Positions 36,155 through 44,524 of a DNA stretch of 64,000 nt are shown here, one piece after another. The number at the start of each line of letters is the position of its first letter. The stretch's first letter is position 1. The stretch comes from Saprospiraceae bacterium. Lineage in GTDB: Bacteria; Bacteroidota; Bacteroidia; Chitinophagales; Saprospiraceae. A program made the position numbers and the translations under genes. The notes under the pieces were generated by a model. That model was given only the letters and a program-made list of their open reading frames with translations. It ran no database searches and was not told the origin of the DNA. The stretch lies in assembly GCA_021604865.1 (NCBI GenBank), contig BQJU01000005.1:62001-126000 (forward strand), written 5' to 3'.

Positions 36155-36836
36155 ATGATATGATTTGGTTTTGTTTCCCCGGTTTCTGTATTTTGATCTC
36201 TGATCTATTAATAGTTATTTTTATTAAATTTTTTAAAACCCCTATCATAATCAGTGCTGTTAGTTTGTCAGTAAAAAAGTGTGTTAATTTTATGTAAATT
36301 CATTATTAAGATAATGTCAATAGTTTTCCACAGCTTTTCCACTGATTGATCCCTGAATAGAACTGGGTTTTACAAAGTAATTCACAGTTGGTGTAAAAGT
36401 TATTAATAGGATAACTTTTTTGTCGGCAGAGGCTATTTTTTTACTTTTTGATGTCAATAACTACTATAGATATCCACGAAAATGATAGGGTTGGTCGTTG
36501 TCCACAATGGGGGGAGAGGTTGTTTCTTAGCCAATGTGCAAAACCTATCTGCTTATCCACGGTACGCTCACAATTTCTGTGGAAAACCTTATTTGCTAAA
36601 ATATTGGTTTTTATACTTTTATAAAGTAGTGATTAATCAATTGTGAATAACTATTTTACAGGCATTATTTAAGATTTGTTTTTGATATCCATCGATTTGT
36701 TTTTAGTTTTAGTGAGTGTTGGTGTAAAGCCTATTTTTCGTTCAAATCCTTTCAAACAATAAACTTGTTGCGCAGGGGCAACATAGTAAGTACCCCTTGA
36801 TGATCCCTGCGAAACAAGTCTAATAAACCTCAGTAC
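36155..36836. other. Candidate chromosomal replication origin (oriC)
   Basis: 682 bases without a gene, AT-rich, with a cluster of DnaA-box-like nonamers: TTTTCCACA 36324-36332, TTTTCCACT 36335-36343, ATATCCACG 36470-36478, TTGTCCACA 36498-36506, TTATCCACG 36553-36561, and on the - strand 36578-36586 and 36642-36650 (TTTTCCACA and TTATTCACA). A very AT-rich stretch at about 36203-36240 could be the unwinding element. GTTGGTGTAAA occurs twice (36387, 36718). Three exact TTATCCACA boxes lie within 1.2 kb. parS-like sites lie 7 kb away. dnaA is not in the window, which is common in this phylum. Confidence 0.68.
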
Positions 36837-37517
36837 ATGTGTGGTCGATTTTCATTTGTGGCTTCAAAAGAAAAGATTCAACAACAGATGGGTGAAAACC
36901 TTGATGTAGGCGCCAATCTGCGGATCAATTTCAATGTAGCACCTACTCAACATGCCTATGTTATCACTAATGATAAGCCTGATATTTTACAATATATAAC
37001 CTGGGGGTTGATCCCATATTGGTCGAAAGATGGTAAAAATGCGGGAAAATTGATCAATGCCCGACGGGAGGGGATTGAATCCAAGCCTTCATTCAGGGTG
37101 CCATTGCGCAAAAGACGCTGTCTAATTTTGGCAGATAGTTTTTATGAATGGCGGAAGGAAGGAACTCAAAAAATTCCTTACCGGATTTTTATGAAAAATG
37201 GCGATCTGTTGGTCATGGCTGGAATTTGGGATGCCTGGTACAAAGATGACTACGCCGTCAAAAGCTTTTCGATTATTACCACACCTCCCAACCAGGAAAT
37301 AACACCTATCCATAATCGGATGCCGGTATTATTCACGGATAAAGAAAGTTATGAACAATGGCTGGCCGACAATACTTTGGAAGAGGTCCTGGGTATGCTC
37401 AATACTCCTTCCGATGGGATATTGGATTTATACCGCGTATCCGAAAAAGTCAATTCTGTGCGAAATAATTCACCTGAATTACACCAAAAAATTGCCGATC
37501 CTCCTTCACTATTTTAA
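36837..37517 (+). CDS. SOS response-associated peptidase family protein (SRAP / YedK / HMCES)
   Basis: A 226-residue SRAP protein. It begins MCGRFSF, so cysteine 2 is exposed after removal of the initiator methionine; in this family it forms a thiazolidine crosslink with abasic sites in single-stranded DNA. Also visible are FNVAPTQ, NARREGIESKPSFR, ADSFYEWRK and the catalytic histidine in TPIHNRMPV. Length is typical. It is the first gene on the right-hand side of the candidate origin. No -7 element was recognised. The next gene, pth, starts 18 bp after its stop, with a -7-like sequence overlapping that stop. Confidence 0.94.
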   Translation: MCGRFSFVASKEKIQQQMGENLDVGANLRINFNVAPTQHAYVITNDKPDILQYITWGLIPYWSKDGKNAGKLINARREGIESKPSFRVPLRKRRCLILADSFYEWRKEGTQKIPYRIFMKNGDLLVMAGIWDAWYKDDYAVKSFSIITTPPNQEITPIHNRMPVLFTDKESYEQWLADNTLEEVLGMLNTPSDGILDLYRVSEKVNSVRNNSPELHQKIADPPSLF

Positions 37518-37522
37518 CTTTG
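37515..37522 (+). promoter_or_regulatory. Bacteroidota -7 element (TAACTTTG)
   Basis: TAACTTTG overlaps the stop codon of the SRAP gene and ends 13 bases before the pth ATG at 37536, which implies a very short leader. Confidence 0.55.
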
Positions 37523-37535
37523 CAGACTTTATTTT

Positions 37536-38156
37536 ATGGAATTTTTACGATGGTTAAAAGGCATTTATAAAAAACAATCTGAACCGGATACGATGAAATA
37601 CCTGATCGTAGGCCTTGGAAACATGGGGGCCGATTACGACAATACCAGGCACAATGTGGGCTTTGAAGTGGTGGATTACCTTGCCCGGGAATTTGAAGTT
37701 TCCTTTAAAAATGACCAACTGGGGGATGTGGCAGAGTTCAAATACCGTGGGCGTACCTTTATTTTGCTCAAGCCATCAACCTATATGAACCGCAGTGGTA
37801 AAGCAGTGCGGTATTGGTTGCAAAAGGGGAAAGTCAATCAAAAAAACCTCCTGGTTGTATTAGATGATTTAAATTTGCCTTTTGGCAAACAACGTCTGCG
37901 CGGCAAAGGAAATGATGGTGGCCACAATGGCCTGAAGGATATTGACCAATTTGTAGGGGGAAATAATTATGCACGCCTGCGCATCGGCATTGGCGATGAA
38001 TTTTCCAAAGGCCGACAAGTTGATTATGTATTAGGGGAATGGACTACTGAGGAACAAGAAGCCTTGCCTGAAATACTCAAATATGCTGCCGATACCGTGA
38101 AAAGTTTTGGTGCCATTGGATTAACACATACCATGAATGCGTTTAATAAGAAGTGA
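37536..38156 (+). CDS. pth: Peptidyl-tRNA hydrolase
   Basis: A 206-residue bacterial-type Pth that releases peptides from peptidyl-tRNA drop-off products. Motifs: LIVGLGNMGADYDNTRHNVGF with the catalytic histidine, LLKPSTYMNRSGKAV, and GNDGGHNGLKDI. Translation from 37536 gives a 19-residue basic extension (MEFLRWLKGIYKKQSEPDT) before the canonical start; such short extensions are common in Bacteroidota Pth, but ATG 37593 is the alternative. Its last 36 bases overlap the 3' end of the convergent glycosyltransferase gene. Confidence 0.95.
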   Translation: MEFLRWLKGIYKKQSEPDTMKYLIVGLGNMGADYDNTRHNVGFEVVDYLAREFEVSFKNDQLGDVAEFKYRGRTFILLKPSTYMNRSGKAVRYWLQKGKVNQKNLLVVLDDLNLPFGKQRLRGKGNDGGHNGLKDIDQFVGGNNYARLRIGIGDEFSKGRQVDYVLGEWTTEEQEALPEILKYAADTVKSFGAIGLTHTMNAFNKK

Positions 38157-39200
38157 TTTTAGCGCTATATCTGGTAGCGATTGAGCATTCATTATTTGTG
38201 TAAATCCAGGATAAATACCTGCCAGTTTTATATCCTCCTCAAGGTTCAGGTTTTCCTGATTTTGAGTATAACAAATACCTCGTTCCTGAAGTCGTTTCGC
38301 CAGGTATTCCTGCTCAGTTTGTCCGGGAGTGGGAATGAGTAATGCTTTTTTCCCCAACCGGGTCAAGTCCATCAATGAAGTATACCCAGGGCGGCAGATG
38401 ATCAGTTTGGCCTGTTCCATCAATTGATTGAGTTCAGTTGATGTATAAAATGGAATTTTAAGAACATATTCGCTCGCATTGATTTGTATCGTATCTTCAG
38501 TTTTTCCCTGTACAATGATGAGTTTTTGTTTCAACTCAGTGGCTTGGAGAATAAGTTTTTCCTCCAATTTACTACGTTGGGGCTCCGGCCCCGAAAGGAC
38601 TGCTATCAGCGGATATTTTATAGTTAAATCGAGGGGCTTCATTCTGCTCAAGACACCAAGATACCAGGTGGGCATAGATAAAGAAGGGTGGGATAATGCA
38701 CCTGCTAGTCCACCATTTTCTCTATTATCGGGGATCCAGCATTCTGTAAACTTTCCGATCATATAATGATTTATCCAATTGACCACATATTGAAGGGGGG
38801 GAAATGGAATACGAATGTATAGCTGATGAGTCATGAAAATACAGGGCACTTTAGTCGAGAAACAACCAAAACGGCTGTCAGAAATGACTAATTCAATCTG
38901 ATGTTTGTCAATAATTTTTTGCAACATTCGGTATTCACGCCAGGCTGACCAGATGATTTTAGGCCATTGCCAGGCAATATTGAACCACATTTTGTTGGAG
39001 ATATACCAAATATTATATGCTGGCAGCTCAATGGTTTTCAGGTTTGGAAATTCAGCTTGAACCAATTGCATGGCTCGCCCACTACTACCCAAAATGAGTT
39101 CATAATCCGCTTGCTGCAAGGCGTTAATCAGAGGAATACAGCGACTGGCATGTCCCAATCCCCAATCAAGAATAGCGATGAAAATACGCTTATTGGCCAA
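38121..39200 (-). CDS. Glycosyltransferase (GT28/MGT-like)
   Basis: A 359-residue GT-B glycosyltransferase. The N-terminal domain starts IAILDWGLGHASRCIPLINAL, the glycine/histidine loop typical of MurG/UGT-like enzymes. The C-terminal nucleotide-sugar region reads QAKLIICRPGYTSLMDLTRLGKKALLIPTPGQTEQEYLAKRL across about residues 270-310, which matches the Glyco_tran_28_C pattern. No transmembrane segment; probably acts at the cytoplasmic face of the membrane. Acceptor and sugar are unknown. The 3' end overlaps pth by 36 bp in convergent orientation. Upstream is a palindrome (39257-39294) shared with a tiny divergent lipoprotein gene. Confidence 0.88.
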   Translation of the reverse strand: MANKRIFIAILDWGLGHASRCIPLINALQQADYELILGSSGRAMQLVQAEFPNLKTIELPAYNIWYISNKMWFNIAWQWPKIIWSAWREYRMLQKIIDKHQIELVISDSRFGCFSTKVPCIFMTHQLYIRIPFPPLQYVVNWINHYMIGKFTECWIPDNRENGGLAGALSHPSLSMPTWYLGVLSRMKPLDLTIKYPLIAVLSGPEPQRSKLEEKLILQATELKQKLIIVQGKTEDTIQINASEYVLKIPFYTSTELNQLMEQAKLIICRPGYTSLMDLTRLGKKALLIPTPGQTEQEYLAKRLQERGICYTQNQENLNLEEDIKLAGIYPGFTQIMNAQSLPDIALKSLLIKRIHGMC

Positions 39201-39256
39201 ATTCTATTATTTTAGTTGCTTCAACAACTAAGAAAGGAATATTTTCGGAAAAAATA

Positions 39257-39294
39257 AGGGCATGTTTGGATTTGTTTTTATCCAAACATGCCCT
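39257..39294. repeat. Perfect palindrome, copy C (related short hairpin)
   Basis: Perfect 15-base arms AGGGCATGTTTGGAT (39257-39271) and ATCCAAACATGCCCT (39280-39294) with an 8-base loop. It sits in a divergent gap, 13 bases before the small lipoprotein ATG, so it is not a terminator. The GCATGTTTGGA core matches the arms of repeats A, B and E. Confidence 0.7.
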
Positions 39295-39307
39295 AAAAGA
39301 TGATAAA

Positions 39308-39409
39308 ATGAATACAAAAAAAAACTGGCTTATGGCAGGCATAATCCTAATGCTCATCTTAAGTTTGGCCGCTTGTAAGGCACTGGATTGCGGCTGCCCG
39401 ATGCATTAG
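39308..39409 (+). CDS. Tiny lipoprotein (33 residues)
   Basis: A 33-codon reading frame. The product is almost only a lipoprotein signal peptide, MNTKKNWLMAGIILMLILSL followed by AAC with the lipobox cysteine at residue 23. The mature part is ten or eleven residues, ending in a Cys-rich tail (DCGCPMH). Mature lipoproteins this short exist in Bacteroidota, where CGCP-type tails recur, but no function is known to me. The evidence is the textbook N-region, H-region and lipobox together with isolation between divergent genes. The palindrome at 39257-39294 lies directly upstream and could form a leader hairpin. No -7 element was recognised. Confidence 0.62.
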   Translation: MNTKKNWLMAGIILMLILSLAACKALDCGCPMH

Positions 39410-39443
39410 AGATTAGCTTAATTGTTTTTTAACAAAGAACCAA

Positions 39444-40994
39444 TTAGGTCAATCGAATTTCGTCATCATTACCGTCATAGAAGCGGTATTCCATCAAGCT
39501 GTAATCGTTATCGGAAAAAATCCGGATGTACTTCTGGTATTTAAAATACCATTTCATCTGAGTATTGGGAATACCTTTTTTTAGGAAAGCTTCCACATAA
39601 GGATGAACAAACAGTTTCAGCTTTGTTTTAGGGTGTGATTGGGCGATAAAAACCAAATCACGTTCAATATCGTCCGTTAAAAGAATTGAAGCATTGATTT
39701 TTCCTGTACCATTACACGTTGGACAAACTTCAGCCGTATTAATGTTTACCTCAGGTCTAACCCGCTGTCGGGTAATCTGCATGAGGCCGAATTTACTCAA
39801 TGGCAGAATAGTGTGTTGGGCACGATCCTGTTTCATCGCATTCCGCATCTCTTTAACCAGGTTTTTCCGATTTTCCTGATTTTTCATATCGATAAAATCG
39901 ATAATAATGATGCCGCCGATATCGCGCAGGCGCAATTGCCGGGCAATTTCTGCTGCTGCTTCCAAATTGACATTTAACACCGCTTCTTCCTGGTTGCTGC
40001 TGGTCATCTTATGTCCACTGTTGACATCAATGACATGCATCGCTTCTGTATGTTCGATGACCAGGTAAGCCCCGCTTGGCATTGTTGCGGTCTTGCCAAA
40101 AGAAGATTTGATTTGCCGGATTACGCCATGGGCGTCAAAAACCGGTTTTGATCCTTTATACAAATTGACAATTTTTACCTGATCAGGTGCAATAGATCCC
40201 AGATAACTTCTGATATTCTGATACAACTGTTTATCATTAACCACGATGCGGTTAAAGGAATTGGTCAGAATATCTCGAAGAATACTTGATGTTTTATCAA
40301 GCTCGCTAAGTAATTTTAGCGGAGCCTTAGATTTGTGGAGTTGGGTAAAAATATCTTCCCATTTACTCATCATCAGATTGAGTTCCTCCAACAGATCTTG
40401 TACTTTTTTCCCTTCAGCAGCAGTCCGTACGATAACACCAAAATTTTTGGGTCGAATGCTTTCCACCAATAATTGCAGGCGTTTGCGTTCTTCGGCATTA
40501 GCAATCTTTTTCGAGACGGCAATAGCATCTGAAAACGGGGTGAGTACGAGATAACGACCGGGAATGGTCATTTCACAACTCAAGCGGGGACCTTTGGTAG
40601 AGATGGGTTCTTTTAAAACCTGCACCAGGATATGCTGGCGTTTATTCAGTACCTGATCAATTTTACCGGTTTTGATAATTTCCGGCTCCAACTCAAAGTT
40701 TTCGAGACGATGAGTTGTAATTTTTCCTGAAATGGCTCCATCCGTATATTTCAGGAGGGAACGCAACTTTGGGCCCAGGTCGGTATAGTGCAAAAAGGCA
40801 TCTTTCTTGTGACCAATATCTACAAACGCGGCATTTAAACCGGGCATCAACCTACGGATGCGACCCAGAAATATATCACCGACTGTAAAATTATTGTTGG
40901 TCTTCTGATAGTGTAATTCAACTAACTTAGAACCTTCTAAAAGCGCTATCTCGACATCTGTGGGCGTAGAATTAATAATTAGTTCTTTTTCCAC
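39444..40994 (-). CDS. rng: Ribonuclease G (Rne/Rng family)
   Basis: A 516-residue endoribonuclease of the RNase E/G family for 5S/16S rRNA processing and mRNA decay. The S1 domain is visible at the N-terminus (FTVGDIFLGRIRRLMPGLNAAFVDIGHKKDAFLH spans about residues 35-70). The catalytic magnesium site is within IDVNSGH and IIIDFIDMKNQENR. The zinc-link CPTCNGTGK is near the C-terminus and allows dimerisation. There is no C-terminal degradosome scaffold, so it is RNase G-like in length. The small bS22-like gene, the TPR gene and HU lie upstream on the same strand but beyond a terminator. Confidence 0.95.
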   Translation of the reverse strand: MEKELIINSTPTDVEIALLEGSKLVELHYQKTNNNFTVGDIFLGRIRRLMPGLNAAFVDIGHKKDAFLHYTDLGPKLRSLLKYTDGAISGKITTHRLENFELEPEIIKTGKIDQVLNKRQHILVQVLKEPISTKGPRLSCEMTIPGRYLVLTPFSDAIAVSKKIANAEERKRLQLLVESIRPKNFGVIVRTAAEGKKVQDLLEELNLMMSKWEDIFTQLHKSKAPLKLLSELDKTSSILRDILTNSFNRIVVNDKQLYQNIRSYLGSIAPDQVKIVNLYKGSKPVFDAHGVIRQIKSSFGKTATMPSGAYLVIEHTEAMHVIDVNSGHKMTSSNQEEAVLNVNLEAAAEIARQLRLRDIGGIIIIDFIDMKNQENRKNLVKEMRNAMKQDRAQHTILPLSKFGLMQITRQRVRPEVNINTAEVCPTCNGTGKINASILLTDDIERDLVFIAQSHPKTKLKLFVHPYVEAFLKKGIPNTQMKWYFKYQKYIRIFSDNDYSLMEYRFYDGNDDEIRLT

Positions 40995-41457
40995 AGGACA
41001 TTTTTTTAGGGCATTGGACTTAACGCGAGGATAACCAGTCAGAAAAGTTCAAGGAGGATAGGGTAGTACAAAATCTAATAGTGGCAAATGCCAGAAGGGA
41101 AAATCGAACTAATAATTTGGATAAGGTTTACATTTTTTTGGGGAAACCATCCTTTATGGCTTATTCCTTCTCAATATAAAGGGTAATTTTTTTCACCTTA
41201 TCAGTAATGCAGGTCCGATGTTCAAAAATGGGGTACTCTGACCCTTTTCTTTTCTTAAGTTTGGTTTTCTACTTTGTATCAGAGAGTTTAAGAGTTTATT
41301 TTGAGCATCATTCATGGAATGCAAACACTAAACAAGCTCTTAGTACACGGGTATATGCACAAAACCCAGCTTACTGAAAGTGTCACTTCCAATAAGCTGG
41401 ATAGATGGCAGGTGAGAAAATCTAACTGTCTCCTCTAAAATCCAATGCCAAAATTAC
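40995..41457. other. Gene-free interval upstream of rng
   Basis: 463 bases with no convincing reading frame, tRNA or promoter consensus on either strand. The only structured element is the minus-strand terminator at 41361-41400. The rng promoter must lie here but was not recognised. Confidence 0.5.
41361..41400 (-). terminator. Terminator after the HU-TPR-bS22-like unit
   Basis: Read on the - strand: 11-base arms CCAGCTTATTG and CAGTAAGCTGG with one mismatch (41390-41400 and 41366-41376), followed by GTTTT. It is positioned 57 bases after the bS22-like stop codon. Confidence 0.72.
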
Positions 41458-41553
41458 TTATCTGTTTTTCTTCTTATGGCGATTTTTACGTAGTCGCTTT
41501 TTGCGTTTGTGCGTTGCAATCTTATGTCTTTTACGCTTTTTTCCACACGGCAT
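41458..41553 (-). CDS. bS22/mS38-like tiny ribosomal protein (AURKAIP1/COX24 domain)
   Basis: A 31-residue, extremely basic protein: MPCGKKRKRHKIATHKRKK followed by RLRKNRHKKKNR. This matches the short Bacteroidota proteins annotated as AURKAIP1/COX24-domain, related to mitochondrial mS38 and to mycobacterial bS22, which sits in the small ribosomal subunit. It is too short for usual gene finding but has an ATG, a TAA stop and a following terminator. It lies 44 bp after the TPR gene on the same strand. The order HU, TPR, this gene and then rng resembles the arrangement in related genomes as I remember it. Confidence rests on the near-invariant KRKRHK...THKRKKRLRKNRHKKK pattern. Confidence 0.88.
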   Translation of the reverse strand: MPCGKKRKRHKIATHKRKKRLRKNRHKKKNR

Positions 41554-41597
41554 AATTCGTATATTTTTTTTTAAAAATTAATTATCTTATTAAGGGT

Positions 41598-42389
41598 CTA
41601 TCGACTGCTTATCTGTCGACATTTCTCTTCAAAAACCCTGGCTTTTTCCATTTGGCCACTTCCTTGATAAGCACTAGCCAAAAGGCAAACCGTACTGATA
41701 TTTTCAGGATCGCTATTTAAAGCTTTTTCCAGTCGCTGAATGGCCCGATCATATTGTCCTGTTTTAATCGCCAACCTTCCAAGGCTATTCAATACAATAA
41801 CATTCTCAGGAGCCTCTTCGTTTAAATCTTTCAGCATAAGTATCCCCTTCATGGGGTTGTCAGCCGGAGGATTTTCAGTATATACCAGAGCCAGATTAAC
41901 CCGATTGGCCATATCCGCTGGCGCCAGGGAAATGGCACTTTCAAAAGCATTGATGGCACGAGCTGTACAAAAGTCTACCACTTTTTTCTGCTTGCTTTGC
42001 TGAATACAAAGAGTATAAGTAGTACCGGCGATAGACCAGCTGTCTGCTATCCCCTCAGTTTCTGCGATTTCCTGTGCATAGTACCCGGCAATTGCAGGAT
42101 AGCCAAATTGATACCATTTACCGGAAAGTAATTTCAAGTTTTCAATCCTTGTAGAATCATTTTCCGGATCCTGAAGTCGAAAATCAATAGCTGCAATTTC
42201 GCTAATTTGATCTTCACTCATTTCGGCTTGTGCTTCTTTCTGCAATACCTGGACACTCGTACTTTCTACCGCCAGGGCCCTCGTCTTTTCGATTTGTTTT
42301 TGCGAAACCGGTTTGGTGTCACAGCCCAAATACAATACTAAAAACAAGAGTACCACCCCACCAATCACTGCAAGCTGTAACCTAGTCAT
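41598..42389 (-). CDS. TPR-repeat membrane-anchored protein
   Basis: A 263-residue protein with one N-terminal helix (LQLAVIGGVVLLFLVLYLGC) and a periplasmic part made mostly of tetratricopeptide repeats. The clearest repeats are NVIVLNSLGRLAIKTGQYDR and ISTVCLLASAYQGSGQMEKA near residues 195-255. The cysteine after the helix could be lipidated, but the preceding residues do not fit a good lipobox. TPRs mediate protein-protein contacts; no partner can be named. It starts 16 bp after the HU gene on the same strand, and the bS22-like gene follows 44 bp later, so the three are probably co-transcribed. Confidence 0.85.
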   Translation of the reverse strand: MTRLQLAVIGGVVLLFLVLYLGCDTKPVSQKQIEKTRALAVESTSVQVLQKEAQAEMSEDQISEIAAIDFRLQDPENDSTRIENLKLLSGKWYQFGYPAIAGYYAQEIAETEGIADSWSIAGTTYTLCIQQSKQKKVVDFCTARAINAFESAISLAPADMANRVNLALVYTENPPADNPMKGILMLKDLNEEAPENVIVLNSLGRLAIKTGQYDRAIQRLEKALNSDPENISTVCLLASAYQGSGQMEKARVFEEKCRQISSR

Positions 42390-42405
42390 ATCAATACCTG
42401 TCTAA

Positions 42406-42720
42406 TTAATCGTCGCTGCCATTATCTTCAGGAAGCGAAGTTACATTATCCTTAACCTGCTCAATAAATACCTTTGCAGGTTTGAAAGCAGGGATGAAAT
42501 GTTCAGGAATTTCAATGGCTTCGTTTCGCTTAATATGTCGGCCAATTTTTTTCGCTCTCTTCTTAACGATAAAAGAACCGAACCCACGGACATACACGTT
42601 TTCTCCCTCCGCCAGAGAGCTCTTTACTTCCTTAAAAAATGTCTCCAACGTTACGAGTACGTCAACTTTTGGAACACCTGTTTTATCAGAGATTGCTGTT
42701 ACCAGATCAGCTTTCCTCAT
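42406..42720 (-). CDS. HU/IHF-family DNA-binding protein
   Basis: A 104-residue nucleoid protein. It starts MRKADLVTAISDKTGVPKVD as HU proteins do. The DNA-binding arm reads VRGFGSFIVKKRAKKIGRHI and the end of the fold is IPAFKPAKVF. A 14-residue acidic tail (from about VTSLPEDNGSDD) extends beyond the usual 90 residues. It bends DNA as a dimer. The gene leads the HU-TPR-bS22-like unit; its promoter lies in the 338-base gap toward yicC, but no exact TAnnTTTG was found on the - strand. Confidence 0.93.
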   Translation of the reverse strand: MRKADLVTAISDKTGVPKVDVLVTLETFFKEVKSSLAEGENVYVRGFGSFIVKKRAKKIGRHIKRNEAIEIPEHFIPAFKPAKVFIEQVKDNVTSLPEDNGSDD

Positions 42721-43058
42721 CGTTATTACTTGGTTTATAGCTAGTTATAAATGCTGTCAGCCTTTGACAAATGAGTGGCAAATTTCGTAAAATTTTTAAT
42801 AACAGGAAATAAATAACCACTTTATTTTGTGTATTTTTTCATTAGTAGTCAGTCCTTTACGTCTTATATGCCGCTTAACTTTGTGAATGATGAAATTAAA
42901 TACTTCTATATTGTGATAATTACATCGATTATTTTACCAATCTATGACCTGACTGAATATTGTTCAGTGTCAAAATAGGGGCTTTTTTTTATGAATGCTT
43001 TGGTTATCTTTGCGCTTGTACTCCTCTTTATATTTTCTCTTACATCAAATCTCCTGGT
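42721..43058. other. Divergent promoter region between HU and yicC
   Basis: 338 bases without a supported gene. It holds two + strand TAnnTTTG matches (42876-42883 TAACTTTG and 43005-43012 TATCTTTG). A CTTTGACAAAT stretch at 42757 is a partial match to the motif at 24126 and 51808. Confidence 0.5.
43005..43012 (+). promoter_or_regulatory. Bacteroidota -7 element (TATCTTTG)
   Basis: TATCTTTG followed by C, 46 bases before the yicC ATG at 43059. It also excludes the longer yicC start at 42960, which would place the promoter inside the coding region. Confidence 0.65.
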
Positions 43059-43934
43059 ATGTTATTATCAATGACTGGTTACGGTAGAGGTACCCAAACA
43101 TTTGGGAATAAAACCATTACCGTTGAAGTGAGGTCGCTGAACAGTAAGTTCACTGATCTACGTTTGAAAGCTCCGCAGAATTACCGGGCGAAGGAAACAG
43201 AATTACGGCGGAAAGTTATCGAAAGAGCTCAACGTGGTAAATTGGATCTTTCAGTAGACGTTAAGTCCCTGCAAGGTGATGACGAATATGGATTAAACAA
43301 GGCGCTTTTTAAGCGTTATTATAAAGAAATTAGTGCCTTGGCCGTCGAACTGGGTATGCCTCAAGGCGACATTACTCAAGCGATACTGCGTCTTCCAAAT
43401 GTAGTAGGGTCAGAAGAAGGTTCCCTGGATGATAAAGAATGGACGGCGATCTTGAAAGCATTGGACGGAGCATTGGATAAATTCGAACAATTTCGGTTGT
43501 CAGAAGGTGAGGCTATGGAAACCGACCTAAAAAGCCGAATTACCAATATTTTGGAAACCCTGGCTCAAATTGATCCTTTTGAAAAAGAAAGAATCGGACG
43601 TTTGCGTCAACGCCTTTATCAAAATCTAGAGGATTACCTGGGCAAAGATAAAGTGGATGAAAACCGGTTTGAACAGGAAATTATCTTCTATTTGGAAAAA
43701 ATTGATATTACGGAAGAGAAAGTCAGGTTGGAGCAACACTGCAACTATTTTCTTGAAGTAATGGAAAAGAAAAATACACTCAAAGGTAGAAAGCTCAGTT
43801 TTATCAGCCAGGAAATGGGGCGGGAAATTAATACCTTGGGAGCTAAAGCTTATTCATCGGATATTCAGCGTTATGTTGTCAGTATGAAGGATGAATTGGA
43901 AAAAATAAAAGAACTGGTGGTCAACTGCGTATAG
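43059..43934 (+). CDS. yicC: YicC/YloC-family endoribonuclease
   Basis: A 291-residue YicC-family protein. The ATG at 43059 gives MLLSMTGYGRGTQTFGN, the family's conserved start; an upstream extension overlaps the promoter. Conserved EVRSLNSKFTDLRL and the C-terminal MGREINTLGAKAYSSDI are present. YicC proteins have been described as endoribonucleases that act on small RNA or mRNA, and they are nearly always encoded next to gmk, as here (2 bp gap). Normal length. It is first in the yicC-gmk-apaG operon. Confidence 0.93.
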   Translation: MLLSMTGYGRGTQTFGNKTITVEVRSLNSKFTDLRLKAPQNYRAKETELRRKVIERAQRGKLDLSVDVKSLQGDDEYGLNKALFKRYYKEISALAVELGMPQGDITQAILRLPNVVGSEEGSLDDKEWTAILKALDGALDKFEQFRLSEGEAMETDLKSRITNILETLAQIDPFEKERIGRLRQRLYQNLEDYLGKDKVDENRFEQEIIFYLEKIDITEEKVRLEQHCNYFLEVMEKKNTLKGRKLSFISQEMGREINTLGAKAYSSDIQRYVVSMKDELEKIKELVVNCV

Positions 43935-43936
43935 TT

Positions 43937-44524
43937 ATGAGTAAACTGTTGATTTTTGCCGCTCCATCGGGAGCTGGTAAAACGACAATCGTTCATCATC
44001 TCCTCAATCACTTCGATTCCATTTCCTTTTCGGTTTCGGCGACTACCCGCGCCCAACGCCCACATGAGCGTGATGGAGAGGATTATTACTTTTTAAGTGC
44101 CGAGACGTTTAAACAATTAATTGAAGAAGACGCCTTTGTAGAATGGGAAGAAGTCTACAAAAATCAGTTTTATGGCACGCTTAAGCGGGAAATAGAACGG
44201 CTTTGGCAGGAAAATAAAGATATCATCTTTGATATAGATGTCAAAGGAGCGCTAAATATAAAAAAGGCTTATCCAGAGGTTTCATTAAGTGTTTTTATCA
44301 AACCACCTTCCCCAGAGGCACTCTTCGAACGATTGCGCAACCGGCGTACCGAATCGGAAGAAAGTTTGCGTATACGAATGGCAAGGGTCAGTGAAGAATT
44401 GATGTATGAAGATCGTTTTGATCAGGTGCTGGTTAATGATGATCTGGAAGTTGCTTTACTGGAAGCCGAAAAAATTGTCGGAGATTTCTTAACTTCGAGC
44501 CATGATGACACTCATCACCAATGA
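43937..44524 (+). CDS. gmk: Guanylate kinase
   Basis: A 195-residue kinase that converts GMP to GDP with ATP. The P-loop is FAAPSGAGKTT, and the GMP-binding segment ATTRAQRPHERDGEDYYFLS and the EWEEVYKNQFYGT region are conserved. The lid segment with LRNRRTESEESLRIR is also present. It starts 2 bp after yicC. The apaG start lies inside its 3' end (about 20 bp overlap), so the three are translationally linked. Confidence 0.97.
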   Translation: MSKLLIFAAPSGAGKTTIVHHLLNHFDSISFSVSATTRAQRPHERDGEDYYFLSAETFKQLIEEDAFVEWEEVYKNQFYGTLKREIERLWQENKDIIFDIDVKGALNIKKAYPEVSLSVFIKPPSPEALFERLRNRRTESEESLRIRMARVSEELMYEDRFDQVLVNDDLEVALLEAEKIVGDFLTSSHDDTHHQ

